A DNA stretch of 64,000 nt from JBDGYW01 sp964518955 (GTDB lineage: Bacteria > Gemmatimonadota > Gemmatimonadetes > Gemmatimonadales > GWC2-71-9): contig CAZFHS010000002.1 of the NCBI GenBank assembly GCA_964518955.1, positions 124,001-188,000 on the forward strand, read 5' to 3'. A program made the position numbers and the translations under genes. Under the pieces are notes generated by a model, which was not told the DNA's origin, searched no databases, and saw only the letters and a program-made list of their open reading frames with translations. This document shows, one piece after another, positions 31,982 through 40,480 of the stretch (positions are counted from its first letter, which is position 1; every line of letters starts with the position of its first letter).

Positions 31982-33229
31982 TTACGGCCCAAGAGCTGCA
32001 ATCGAAGTCACGACAACACCGTCAGGTCGCGTGTACGTAGGGCTATCTGCAACAACGACGACCAGAGCACCACACGCGGCGTTGGTGTTTTCAGCGAGTT
32101 TACCACGCAGTGCCAAAAGGTTATGCGCCCCCTCATCGACGCGGTGATGACTGAGCTTGACCTCGGCAGCTATCCAACGCCCGTCGGCAGCTTCGACGAT
32201 GGCATCTACTTCCAAGCCTTTGTTGTCCCGATAGAATCGTACACTGGCTCGGTGCGGCTGGGCGTATACGCGGAGATCATGCACAACCTGCGATTCGAAC
32301 AAGAACCCGGTGAGTTCGATCTCTGGCCCCAACAGCCGCTTGGGCGTTGCCTCGAGTGCGGCCACTGCCAGCGACGGATCGGCGAGATGACGTTTTGGTG
32401 TTGCAGCAAGTCGGACACGAGAGCGCAACTTGGGCTTCCAGTTCTCTTGGTCCTCAATGACGTAAAGGCGTTTGAGTGCCCGTACGTAGTCGTGAAGGGT
32501 CGGCTCGCTCAGGGGTCGCTCTGCGGTGCGTCCGATGGTTCTGAGCGACGCGTCGGTTGCCACATTTCGGGCGTATGAGGCCAGCAGACGACGGACGCCC
32601 TCCGGGTCTCTGCTGACGCCATCGACCCTGCGAATGTCTGTGTTGACGATGATGTCGATGTAATCTGCGTTTGCGTCAACCGCATCTGCCGGCGCCAAGT
32701 GAAGGTTGTCGGGCCATCCACCTACCGCGAGGGCCTCTACAGCTTCTGCCACGCTGAAGTCATGGGACGCCGCTGGAGCGGGGTCGCCGTCGAGGAGAGC
32801 GCCGATGGAGACAGTGCCGCTCGAGAGACCACGCTCGAGCATTGTCATCGTCCGCATGGGTACGATTGTCATCCTGCGAGCACCGGAGTGGCTGACCTGA
32901 CTGTCCTCGGGCGACGACGAGCCGGTGAGTAGGAATAGGCCCTTGGCGCCGAGGTCGTCGATGCGGCCGCGTACGGCATTCCACATACCCTCCGCGAGCT
33001 GGTATTCATCAATCAGTCGCGGATTGGCACCGTCGAGCACGAGACGCGGGTCGGTCCGAGCAGCGGTAAGTGCAGCTCGATCCTGGTCAAGGCGTACTTC
33101 TGAGGCCGCAAAGGTCCGGGCTGTAGTGGTCTTCCCCACCGCCTTCGGACCAGCGAGCAGGACTCCGCCGTGCGTACGCAGGCGATTCGTAATTCGTTGC
33201 TCGACAATTCGCTCGAGTAAGTCGGGCAT
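31982..33229 (-). CDS. AAA+-like ATPase with DUF4143 C-terminal domain
   Basis: A 415-residue protein with an N-terminal ATPase domain (Walker A LLAGPKAVGKTTTART, about residues 24-39; Walker B-like LFLLTGSSS sensor region) and a C-terminal DUF4143/nuclease-like domain (FLFESQVVHDLRVYAQ, then YRDNKGLEVDAIVEAADGRW and IAAEVKL, a PD-(D/E)xK-like pattern). The start at MPDLLERIVEQRI was chosen because GGGAGG lies 7 bases upstream; the frame is open 11 codons further. Such proteins are frequent in accessory regions and are often linked to toxin-like functions. It is antisense to its module neighbours. Confidence 0.82.
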   Translation of the reverse strand: MPDLLERIVEQRITNRLRTHGGVLLAGPKAVGKTTTARTFAASEVRLDQDRAALTAARTDPRLVLDGANPRLIDEYQLAEGMWNAVRGRIDDLGAKGLFLLTGSSSPEDSQVSHSGARRMTIVPMRTMTMLERGLSSGTVSIGALLDGDPAPAASHDFSVAEAVEALAVGGWPDNLHLAPADAVDANADYIDIIVNTDIRRVDGVSRDPEGVRRLLASYARNVATDASLRTIGRTAERPLSEPTLHDYVRALKRLYVIEDQENWKPKLRSRVRLAATPKRHLADPSLAVAALEATPKRLLGPEIELTGFLFESQVVHDLRVYAQPHRASVRFYRDNKGLEVDAIVEAADGRWIAAEVKLSHHRVDEGAHNLLALRGKLAENTNAACGALVVVVADSPTYTRPDGVVVTSIAALGP

Positions 33230-33474
33230 CGTCTTGCCTCCCACGTGCTGGGCGCGGGCCATACGGTAGCGGACCGGACTCCCAACGGAGGTTTGGAATT
33301 TGTACTAAAATCAATGTAGGAATCGTACTCATGTCAGGCAAGGGATTGTACTTCGTTGCCTTTGATCCTGCCGAACGCTTTTTGGGCGTTGGTGAGCAAC
33401 GGAGGAGCCCCGAGGTGATGCTTCGTACAAGTCCGTCTCGCACTTTTCCATTTTGTGGTGCATCTTAGCCAACC

Positions 33475-35150
33475 ATGACTGACCCCCTTCCACGCCTCGC
33501 AGCCGCCCTCGCCGACCGCTACATCATCGAGCGCGAACTCGGCCGTGGGGGGGGATGGCAACGGTCCACCTCGCTCAGGATCTAAGGCACGAGCGCGAAG
33601 TTGCGATCAAGGTCCTACGTCCCGAGCTAACGGCGACGCTCGGCGCCGAGCGTTTCCTGCGCGAGATCAAGATCGCGGCCAAGCTGAACCACCCACATAT
33701 CCTCGCACTTCACAACTCGGGAGAGGCAAACGGATTCCTCTACTACGTGATGCCATACGTGGAGGGTGAGTCACTACGCGATCTTCTCAATCGTGAGAGT
33801 CAGTTGCCCATAGAGGATGCGCTGACTTTGACTCGCGAGATCGCGGACGCCTTGGAGTACGCGCATGGCGAGGGCGTGATCCACCGCGACATCAAGCCCG
33901 AGAATATAATGCTGTCTCGCGGTCACGCCGTGGTAGCTGACTTCGGGATAGCGCGCGCGGTGGCTGTCTCGGGTGGCGAGCAACTGACCGAGACGGGGAT
34001 GGCAGTGGGCACGCCAGCCTACATGAGTCCTGAACAGGCGACCGCTGAACAGGTCGATGTTCGCAGTGACGTGTACTCACTCGGTTGCGTGTTGTACGAG
34101 ATGTTGGCGGGAGAAGTACCGTACACAGCGCCGACACCGCAGGCAGTGATTGCCAAGAAGCTGAGCGAACCCACGCCACGCATCTCGGTAGTGCGTGAAA
34201 TGATACCGGCTGCTCTGGAACACGCAACTGACCGGGCACTGAGTGACGGCAACCGTGAGGAGAACCTCGCAGCCCTCCGCCGAGCCTCCGAGCTGGCGCC
34301 GCAATCACTTGCTACGAATAATCTGGCGATGTTCCTGGTGTCCAGATACAACCGACCTCGCGAAGCCGCTGACTTGCTCCTGGGCCACGATGTTGAACGT
34401 CAGTGGGTTAGGCAGGGTTGGGGATATTGGAGCAATCTGTTCGGATCGCTGATGATGCTCGACGAACACGAGCAGGCACTCGATGTTGCAAGTCGGGCCC
34501 GCCGGCAACTTCCTGAGCGGGTTGCCATGTGGCTGCGTTGCCAAGCCGATGCATTGGCGGCTATGGGACGCGTCGAAGAGCTGCATGAAGTGTGGGATGA
34601 AGTCGAGGCGAGATTTACGTATCCGCAGCGGCTGTTCGGTGAGCCGCTCGAGGTGCTTCGCGCATACGGGCACGACGAGGCTCTGAAAGAGGCTGTATCA
34701 AGAGTCATAGGGTCCTTTGAGGCGCGGCCGGCCTCAGAAAAAGTGAGCATTGAACATCGACACTGGTACGGGCGAGCGTTGTTCCTTGCCGGCCGGATAG
34801 ACGAGGCACAGGACGTGTACGATGCTCTGGTCGAGGAAACTCCGGGCTACCTGTGGCGGCGGGCGATTCGGGCATTCTTCTCCGTCAGCCGCGGTGACAC
34901 GGCCCAGGCGCAGAAGGATCTGGCATGGTTCGAGAATCAAGAGCCGGTCGAAGCGCAGGACCCAACCTTACTGCGGCTTCGTGGCTATATCCTCGGCGCA
35001 CTAGGCGATCTCGAAAACGCGATGGAGTTGATTCGCCAGTCATACGAGCATCCCGAGGGTACGTATGGCTGGCGCAACAGGATTTGGCTGAATGTGGCTC
35101 CGCTCCGCGGGTACCCACGGTACCAGGAGTTCATTAGGCCGAAGGGGTAG
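33475..35150 (+). pseudogene. Ser/Thr protein kinase-TPR gene with a frameshift in a G8 tract
   Basis: The true start is ATG at 33475: MTDPLPRLAAALADRYIIER then ELGRGG. Eight G's at 33547-33554 shift the frame, so the first frame ends soon after (WQRSTSLRI, stop), while the rest of the kinase continues from 33555 as MATVHLAQDLRHEREVAIKV. All catalytic motifs are intact there: K in AIKVL, HRDIKPEN, DFGIAR and GTPAYMSPEQA. After DRALS the protein goes directly into TPR-like repeats (RRASELAPQSLATNNLA) without the membrane segments of the module 3 kinase. Nine G's would restore the frame. It is either decayed, phase-variable, or a sequencing error. Confidence 0.75.
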
Positions 35151-35197
35151 GCCACCGCATTAGTCACGATGTGCCCCAAAGAAGCCCAAACACAAAA

Positions 35198-35473
35198 CCC
35201 TCTCCGTCGGAGAGGGTCTGCAACTCATTGATCTGCTGTCACGGAGGGCCGGGGACTCGTTGCGGAGCAGACGCGGCTCGACATAGTCGAGCCGAAAGCG
35301 TCCACCCCGAAGCGCTTTCGCGCGGCGGTTTTCAAGTTCTGCAAATTGTTTTGCGTCTGGTTGCGTCTAGTTCGATCTGCCCGCATTTCTCGAGAAAATC
35401 ACCGGGACCTTTTGCGTCTGACCCCGTGTGGTTGCGTCTGTCTGCGGGTGTGTGTGCCAAGAATGTGCCCAAG
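35198..35473. repeat. Junction C: terminator copy, tRNA-Ser 3' fragment with different hairpin insert, long left arm
   Basis: The hairpin CCCTCTCCG-T-CGGAGAGGG (35198-35216) is identical to the terminator of the intact tRNA. The tRNA fragment spans 35243-35336, with a 44-base insert at 35260-35303 in the T loop containing a perfect 9-base-pair hairpin (CGGCTCGAC-ATA-GTCGAGCCG, 35274-35294). The variable arm is also altered (CGCTTTCGCG). The left arm carries four TGCGTCT copies (35352, 35362, 35413, 35433) and GTGCCCAAG. The remaining gap to the kinase (35474-35594) holds the shared flank TTGTCTGGC...CCGGATGGCTGAA and no gene. Confidence 0.88.
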
Positions 35474-38400
35474 GCTTTCGGCTTGGGGCTCAGAACTCAC
35501 GCAGGAAGGAATTAACGCATCGGCGTTGCTTTGTCTGGCCTAGTGCCTGATTGCGTCGTACTTTAGTCCCCGACCACACCGTGGGATATTCCGGATGGCT
35601 GAAAACGTTGCTGCGCGTTTGAAGGCTGCTCTCGCCGACCGCTACGCCATCGAGCGGGAGGTTGGCGCCGGCGGGATGGCTACCGTGTACCTCGCGGAGG
35701 ATCTCAAGCATCACCGTCAGGTGGGCATCAAAGTCCTCCGTCCCGAACTGGCCGCGGCACTGGGGCCGGAGCGGTTTTTGCGCGAGATCGAGATCGCAGC
35801 CAGACTGGATCACCCACACATCCTCCCACTATACGATTCGGGTGAGGCCGGCGGATTTCTGTACTACGTTATGCCGTTCGTGGAAGGGGAATCGCTGCGC
35901 GACCGCCTCGACCGCGAAAAACAACTACCAATAGACGATGCGCTGCAGATTGCCTTCGAGGTGGCGGACGCACTGTCCTATGCCCATAGCCGCGACGTTG
36001 TGCACCGCGACATCAAGCCGGAGAACATCCTGCTTGCAGGGACTCACGCGCGTGTGGCGGACTTCGGCATTGCGCGGGCTATCACCGAGGCGGGAGGCGA
36101 GGGGCTCACTGAGACGGGACTCGCCATTGGCACGCCTGCCTATATGAGTCCCGAGCAGGCGGCGGGGAGCAGGGACCTGGACGGCCGGAGCGATCTCTAC
36201 AGCCTGGGGTGTGTGCTTTACGAGCTGCTAGCCGGGCAGCCGCCGTTCACCGGCACCACAATCGAGAGCGTGGTGCACCAGCATCTCACGGCCGACCCCC
36301 CGTCAGTGACTGTGCTACGGCCTTCCGTGCCGCCACAGGTTACGGCTGTTCTTCAGCGCGTGCTCTCCAAAGCGCCGGCAGACCGGTTCAGTCCTGCCGC
36401 GCAGTTCGCCGATGCACTGCGGCATGTCGGAACGGCAGGTGCCCCTGGCGTGGCTCCCGCACCAGGCCCGTCTTCGATGTTGGGGCGCCCAATCCAGGGT
36501 GGCGTTGTTATTGCTCTGGGTGCTCTGGTGCTACCGGGGCTGATCTATCTGCTCGTGATGCAGCTTGGGCTGCCCATGTGGGTGTTTGTTGCTACGCTGG
36601 CGCTGGTGATGCTTGGGATCCCAGTTGTGGTGGCTACGAGCGTGGCGGAGTCGCGCAGGAATGCAGGGCAGCCGCATGAAAATGGCTGGATAGATCGGTG
36701 GCTCACCTGGCGGCGGGTGCTGCTCGTCTGCGCAGCGGCGTTTGTCATTCTGGCGGTTGTGACCATCGGCTATGTGGGGATGCGGGCTTTCGGGATCGGC
36801 CCGGCCGGGTCGCTCATAGGAAGCGGTGCCATCACGGAACGGGAGCGCATTATCCTGGCCGATTTCGAGAATCGCACAGCCGACTCGGAACACGGTCCCA
36901 CGGTGACCGAACTTCTGCGCATCGGACTGTCGCAGTCACGTGCCGTATCGATCGTTGACCCCGCTCAGGTCGGGCGGATCCTGGTGCTAATGCAGAGGGA
37001 CCTCTCAGAGGGCCTCGACGCATCCACTGCAATGGAGGCCGCGCAGCGCGAGGGTATCAACGCTGTGGTAACCGGGGAGGTAGTTGCTGTTGGAAGTGGC
37101 TTCTCTATTGCCGTGCGTCTTGTTTCAGCGGACGGCGATGTCCTGACTGCGCTGCAGGAAACTGCAAGCAGCGAAGATGAGTTGGTGGCAACAGTCGACC
37201 GTCTCTCGCTGGGTCTGCGCGAACGGTTCGGTGAATCCTTGCGCAGCATTCGCCGCAGCGAGCCGTTGGAGCGAGTGACCACCGGTTCGATGCGCGCACT
37301 GCGAGTGTTTTCCCAGGGCCTGAGTGCTTCGAACCAAGGCGATGATCCCCGAGCCGTCCAGTTGCTGGAAGAGGCCATCGCGCTGGATACGTCATTTGCA
37401 ATGGCGTACCGCAAGTTGGCAATCATACTGGGAAACCGAGGAGAACGGCGATCTCGGGCTGTGGAAGCAGCGACCAAGGCCTACAAGTACCGCGATGCAC
37501 TCACTGAGCGGGAACGCTATCTCGTGACCGCCGCCTATCACTCCATTGTTACGGGCAACCGCGACCAGATCATGAGCGCCTATAGCACGGTCCTGGAGTT
37601 GTATCCCGATGAAACGATAGCCCTAAACAACCTGGGTGTGGTCTATTCGGGCCTCCGCGATTACGAAAGAGCGGCGGGGCTCTACAGACGATCGCTCGAG
37701 GTGGACTCCACGACCAGTCTGTACTTCAGGAATCTGGCCCAAGACCTGGAGAGGGGAGGATCACCGGACTCGGCGCAGACGATAATCGATCGGTTCGAGC
37801 GGCGCTTTCCCGGCAACCCTGAGGTGCAAATATCCCGCATTTACAGTGCGGCCTTCAAAAAGGACTACGGCGCAATTGAGCAGCTCGGCTACTCTCTAAT
37901 AGAGGAGCAGCGCGGGCGCGTGTTCTGGGAGGCGATAGCCCACATATGGATGGGCAACCTGGCGGCCATGCGTGGACAGATGAACCGGGCCCAACGGGAT
38001 TGGGACAGGGGCTTTACTCTAACAGCCGAGCGCGATCTAGCGGGTCGCTATCTAGGCCGCGCCTCGATCCGCGCCATCCTGGAACTACTGTTGCTCGACG
38101 ATCCGGATCGAGCACGCAGCGTGTTGGACGACGCACTCGAGCGGTACCCGCTCGAGTCACTAGCACCGCTGGACCGCCCCTACGAATCGTTGGCGCGGGC
38201 CTATGCTGCAGTCGGCGACCCCGCTCGGGGACGGGAGTTGATTGCCGAGTTCGACGCCACTCCCGAGGCCGACCACAGCCAGGACACAGAGCGCAACCGC
38301 CACGGTGCGCTAGGCGTGGTAGCGCTCGCGGAGGGTAGACTAGAGGAGGCCATCGCAGAATTTCGGATGTGGGACGACGGGAACGGCTGTGCCACGTGTG

Positions 38401-38941
38401 CCTATCCGTGGTTGGCACGGGTGTACGATCAGCTGGGTGAAGCAGATTCGGCACTGGTCCTGTACCAACAATTTGTCGAAACCCCCTCGGCTTCGGTCGG
38501 CAACGATGCGGGACACCTTGCGCACGCGTACGTGCGTGTAGGCGAGCTGTACGAACAACGTGGCGACTGGGAACAGGCAATAGAGTACTACGGGCGCTTC
38601 GTCAGTCTGTGGGAGAACGCCGATCCAGAGATGCAGGAGTGGGTGGAGGAAGTGAGACAGACAATCGCCCGGTTGTCGGCGGAGCCGAGGCCGTGAAGGT
38701 AGGGTCGGTGGCAGGCCTGTAGCTGGCTAGCATGTCGGAGTTGCCTTCGATGTGCCCAGAGACGTGACCAACCAGAAAAACCCTCTCCAAGAGAGAGGGC
38801 TCGAATGTCATTGATTTAAAACCACGGAGGGCCGGGGACTCGGTCGCGGGCAGTCGCTAGTGCGACTGCTGAGCAGGCCGAGCGCGGGCGAAGCCCGAGC
38901 GCAGGTCCACCCCGAAGCGATTGCTCCCGGCGGTTTTCAAG
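35337..38941. mobile_element. Array module 3: Ser/Thr kinase-TPR cargo
   Basis: About 3.6 kb between the cores of junctions C and D, occupied almost completely by one kinase gene. It is the clearest single-gene module: left arm, shared flank, kinase, right-end phrase TTCGATGTGCCCA, terminator hairpin, tRNA 3' half. No recombinase. Confidence 0.7.
35595..38696 (+). CDS. Membrane Ser/Thr protein kinase with TPR sensor-like region
   Basis: A 1033-residue PknB-type kinase. The kinase domain covers about residues 17-275: glycine loop GAGGMATVYLAED, catalytic lysine K46, HRDIKPENILL near 137, DFGIARAI near 156, GTPAYMSPEQAAG. Two to three hydrophobic segments follow (VVIALGALVLPGLIYLLVMQ; VFVATLALVMLGIPVVVAT; VLLVCAAAFVILAVVTIGYV), then a domain with ERERIILADFENRTADSEHG typical of such kinases, and TPR repeats to the end. 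The ATG sits in the conserved module flank (CCGGATGGCTGAA). Targets are unknown. Confidence 0.9.
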   Translation: MAENVAARLKAALADRYAIEREVGAGGMATVYLAEDLKHHRQVGIKVLRPELAAALGPERFLREIEIAARLDHPHILPLYDSGEAGGFLYYVMPFVEGESLRDRLDREKQLPIDDALQIAFEVADALSYAHSRDVVHRDIKPENILLAGTHARVADFGIARAITEAGGEGLTETGLAIGTPAYMSPEQAAGSRDLDGRSDLYSLGCVLYELLAGQPPFTGTTIESVVHQHLTADPPSVTVLRPSVPPQVTAVLQRVLSKAPADRFSPAAQFADALRHVGTAGAPGVAPAPGPSSMLGRPIQGGVVIALGALVLPGLIYLLVMQLGLPMWVFVATLALVMLGIPVVVATSVAESRRNAGQPHENGWIDRWLTWRRVLLVCAAAFVILAVVTIGYVGMRAFGIGPAGSLIGSGAITERERIILADFENRTADSEHGPTVTELLRIGLSQSRAVSIVDPAQVGRILVLMQRDLSEGLDASTAMEAAQREGINAVVTGEVVAVGSGFSIAVRLVSADGDVLTALQETASSEDELVATVDRLSLGLRERFGESLRSIRRSEPLERVTTGSMRALRVFSQGLSASNQGDDPRAVQLLEEAIALDTSFAMAYRKLAIILGNRGERRSRAVEAATKAYKYRDALTERERYLVTAAYHSIVTGNRDQIMSAYSTVLELYPDETIALNNLGVVYSGLRDYERAAGLYRRSLEVDSTTSLYFRNLAQDLERGGSPDSAQTIIDRFERRFPGNPEVQISRIYSAAFKKDYGAIEQLGYSLIEEQRGRVFWEAIAHIWMGNLAAMRGQMNRAQRDWDRGFTLTAERDLAGRYLGRASIRAILELLLLDDPDRARSVLDDALERYPLESLAPLDRPYESLARAYAAVGDPARGRELIAEFDATPEADHSQDTERNRHGALGVVALAEGRLEEAIAEFRMWDDGNGCATCAYPWLARVYDQLGEADSALVLYQQFVETPSASVGNDAGHLAHAYVRVGELYEQRGDWEQAIEYYGRFVSLWENADPEMQEWVEEVRQTIARLSAEPRP

Positions 38942-38997
38942 TTCTTGCGACTCTCTTACTTCTGGTTGCGGCTCGATGTGGCCATATGTGCCCAAGC
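38781..38997. repeat. Junction D: terminator copy, tRNA-Ser 3' fragment with hairpin insert, short left arm
   Basis: Hairpin CCCTCTC-CAAGA-GAGAGGG (38781-38799) precedes the tRNA fragment (38826-38941). The 66-base T-loop insert (38843-38908) is nearly the same as in junction B and contains perfect hairpins GCAGTCGC-TAGT-GCGACTGC (38850-38869) and CGGGC-GAA-GCCCG (38885-38897). The left arm is short and degenerate (GGTTGCGGCTCGATGTGG then GTGCCCAAG). Between 38998 and the next gene at 39198 only weak flank similarity is visible (GTCTGGCTTA); no gene is seen. Confidence 0.85.
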
Positions 38998-39197
38998 TTT
39001 CCGGCACGGCTTCGACAATAAAGGGCCGGCGGGCATCTGTGCTCCGTCTGGCTTAACTCCAAAGGGTTGCTCGGTTTTGCCGCTGGAGCCATGTTAGGAC
39101 TTCACCGTACGGATTGGGAGGCGGTGAAGCTGTGGTCGGTCCTAACTTTCTCTGCTGCGTCGAGTGGTACCGACGTACGAGAAGGGATGTGGGTAAG

Positions 39198-39527
39198 ATG
39201 ACGAAGACGGAAATTCAAAACGCTCTCGATGAGATGACACGCCGTATCGTGGAGCGTTTTCATCCCGATAGAATCATTCTGTTTGGGTCCTACGTCAAAG
39301 GCGAGCCTACCGAAAACAGCGATCTCGACATGCTGATAGTCATGCCTGTCGAAGGTTCCCGGCGCAGGAATGCGAATGAGATCGATCTCATGCTAGCTGA
39401 CCGTGTCGTGCCGATTGACTTGATTGTAGTAACACCGGAACAGTTCAATCGTCAAAAGGACGTGATCGGCACGATTATACGTGAGGCTGTGCGGGATGGG
39501 AGAGTGATTTTTGAACGAGCAGCCTGA
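39198..39527 (+). CDS. MNT-type nucleotidyltransferase (antitoxin of an MNT/HEPN pair)
   Basis: A 109-residue minimal nucleotidyltransferase: RIVERFHPDRIILFGSYVKG then EPTENSDLDMLIVMP (GSx10DxD) and VPIDLIVVTPEQF with the third acidic residue. The ATG at MTKTEIQNAL was chosen because the domain begins there; the frame is open for 28 more codons without homology. The HEPN gene starts inside its 3' end. It is a different subtype from the MNT protein of module 2. Confidence 0.86.
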   Translation: MTKTEIQNALDEMTRRIVERFHPDRIILFGSYVKGEPTENSDLDMLIVMPVEGSRRRNANEIDLMLADRVVPIDLIVVTPEQFNRQKDVIGTIIREAVRDGRVIFERAA

Positions 39528-39920
39528 GATCACTGCCATCGTCCGAGGTTGGGTGGAGAAAGCGGAAAACGACCTTCGCAACGCGGAATACGTGTTGGGC
39601 ATGGAACAAGACTGTCCAACGGACACGGTCTGCTTTCACTGCCAGCAGTGCGCTGAGAAATATCTAATAGCGTTGCAGTGTCCCTCGGGTTCGCCTTCCC
39701 AAAGACGCATGACCTTGTGGTCCTGGTCAATTTGCTCGGCGAGGGTACCAGACTCGACCTGAATATCGAGGACGTACAGCCCCTGAATCGGTACTCGGTG
39801 GAGGCCCGCTATCCGGGAGACTGGGATCCCATTGACATGCCTGAGGCGCTGGAAGCGGCAAGAATGGCCCGCGGTGTCCGCGATGCCGCGCGGCGTTTGC
39901 TGCCCGAAGAGGTATTGTAA
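39511..39920 (+). pseudogene. HEPN-domain toxin gene, frameshifted
   Basis: It starts with TTG overlapping the MNT gene: ITAIVRGWVEKAENDLRNAE, then CFHCQQCAEKYLIAL. At about 39674-39678 the reading moves to another frame where VSLGFAFPKTHDLVVLVNLL, RYSVEARYPGDWDPIDMPEA and ARRLLPEEVL complete a normal HEPN domain; in the first frame a stop follows at 39762. One missing base explains it. In intact pairs the HEPN protein is an RNase-like toxin. Confidence 0.78.
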
Positions 39921-39999
39921 CGCGGAACGCTCGTTCCACGTCGGTCGCTCTCGCACCTTCCTGTTCGCCAGCCCTAGCCATCGCATTACTTTCGAATTG

Positions 40000-40246
40000 C
40001 CCAATCAACAAGACCCCCACCAACGGAGAGGGCCTGTAAGTCCTTGATTTACAGCGACGGAGGGCCGGGGACTCGAACCCCGAAGGGATTGCTCCCGGCG
40101 GTTTTCAAGTTCTGCAAATTGTTTTGCGTGTGGTTGCGTCTGGTTCGATCTGCCCACGTTTCTTGAGAAAATCAGCTGGGCCTTTTGCGTCTGACCCCGT
40201 CTGTTTGCGTCTGTCTGCGGCTCGATGTGCCCAAGATGTGCCCAAG
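40000..40246. repeat. Junction E: uninterrupted tRNA-Ser 3' half and long left arm
   Basis: A degraded terminator remnant (CCCCCACCAACGGAGAGGG, 40014-40032) precedes GGAGGGCC...GGTTTTCAAG (40059-40109). This piece is the same as the corresponding 51 bases of the intact tRNA and has no T-loop insert. It then switches to TTCTGCAAATTG instead of the tRNA 5' half. The left arm has TGCGTCT at 40135, 40186 and 40206 and GTGCCCAAGATGTGCCCAAG. The remainder up to 40480 has the shared flank TTGTCTGGCATAGCCCTGAT and no gene. Confidence 0.9.
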
Positions 40247-40480
40247 TTTTCCGGTGTGGCCTGGGTGAGGATGCGCCGGTAGGCCTGGTGCCTTGTCTGG
40301 CATAGCCCTGATTGAGGCGCACTCAGTTCCCGAGCGCACCCGGGGGATATCCGAATCGCTTACACCCTAGGTACTGTAATCTCAATCCGCTTCTCTGATT
40401 CGGCATGGGCAACAGGCCCCGGTGGGGTAAGGCCAGCCCAAAGAAAGAATCGTTTGCCTGACCGATGACGGTCCGATACC

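Larger units (their letters stand above)
30614..35336. mobile_element. Array module 2: MNT/HEPN pair, DUF4143 ATPase, broken kinase-TPR gene
   Basis: About 4.7 kb between the cores GGTTTTCAAG of junctions B and C. The content is a kinase 5' remnant, an MNT-domain antitoxin gene, a frameshifted HEPN gene, a second kinase 5' remnant, an ATPase gene on the minus strand and a frameshifted kinase-TPR gene. No recombinase gene is visible. Several pieces look like leftovers of recombination between related modules. Confidence 0.65.
38942..40109. mobile_element. Array module 4: MNT/HEPN pair only
   Basis: The smallest module, about 1.2 kb between the cores of junctions D and E. It contains just the MNT gene and a frameshifted HEPN gene. 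Its small size and lack of a recombinase argue that the modules are non-autonomous. Confidence 0.65.

Noticed and set aside
40059..40109. Possible additional tRNA-Ser at junction E
   Set aside because: Only the 3' half is present; the sequence switches to the module left arm at the anticodon loop, so no tRNA can be made.
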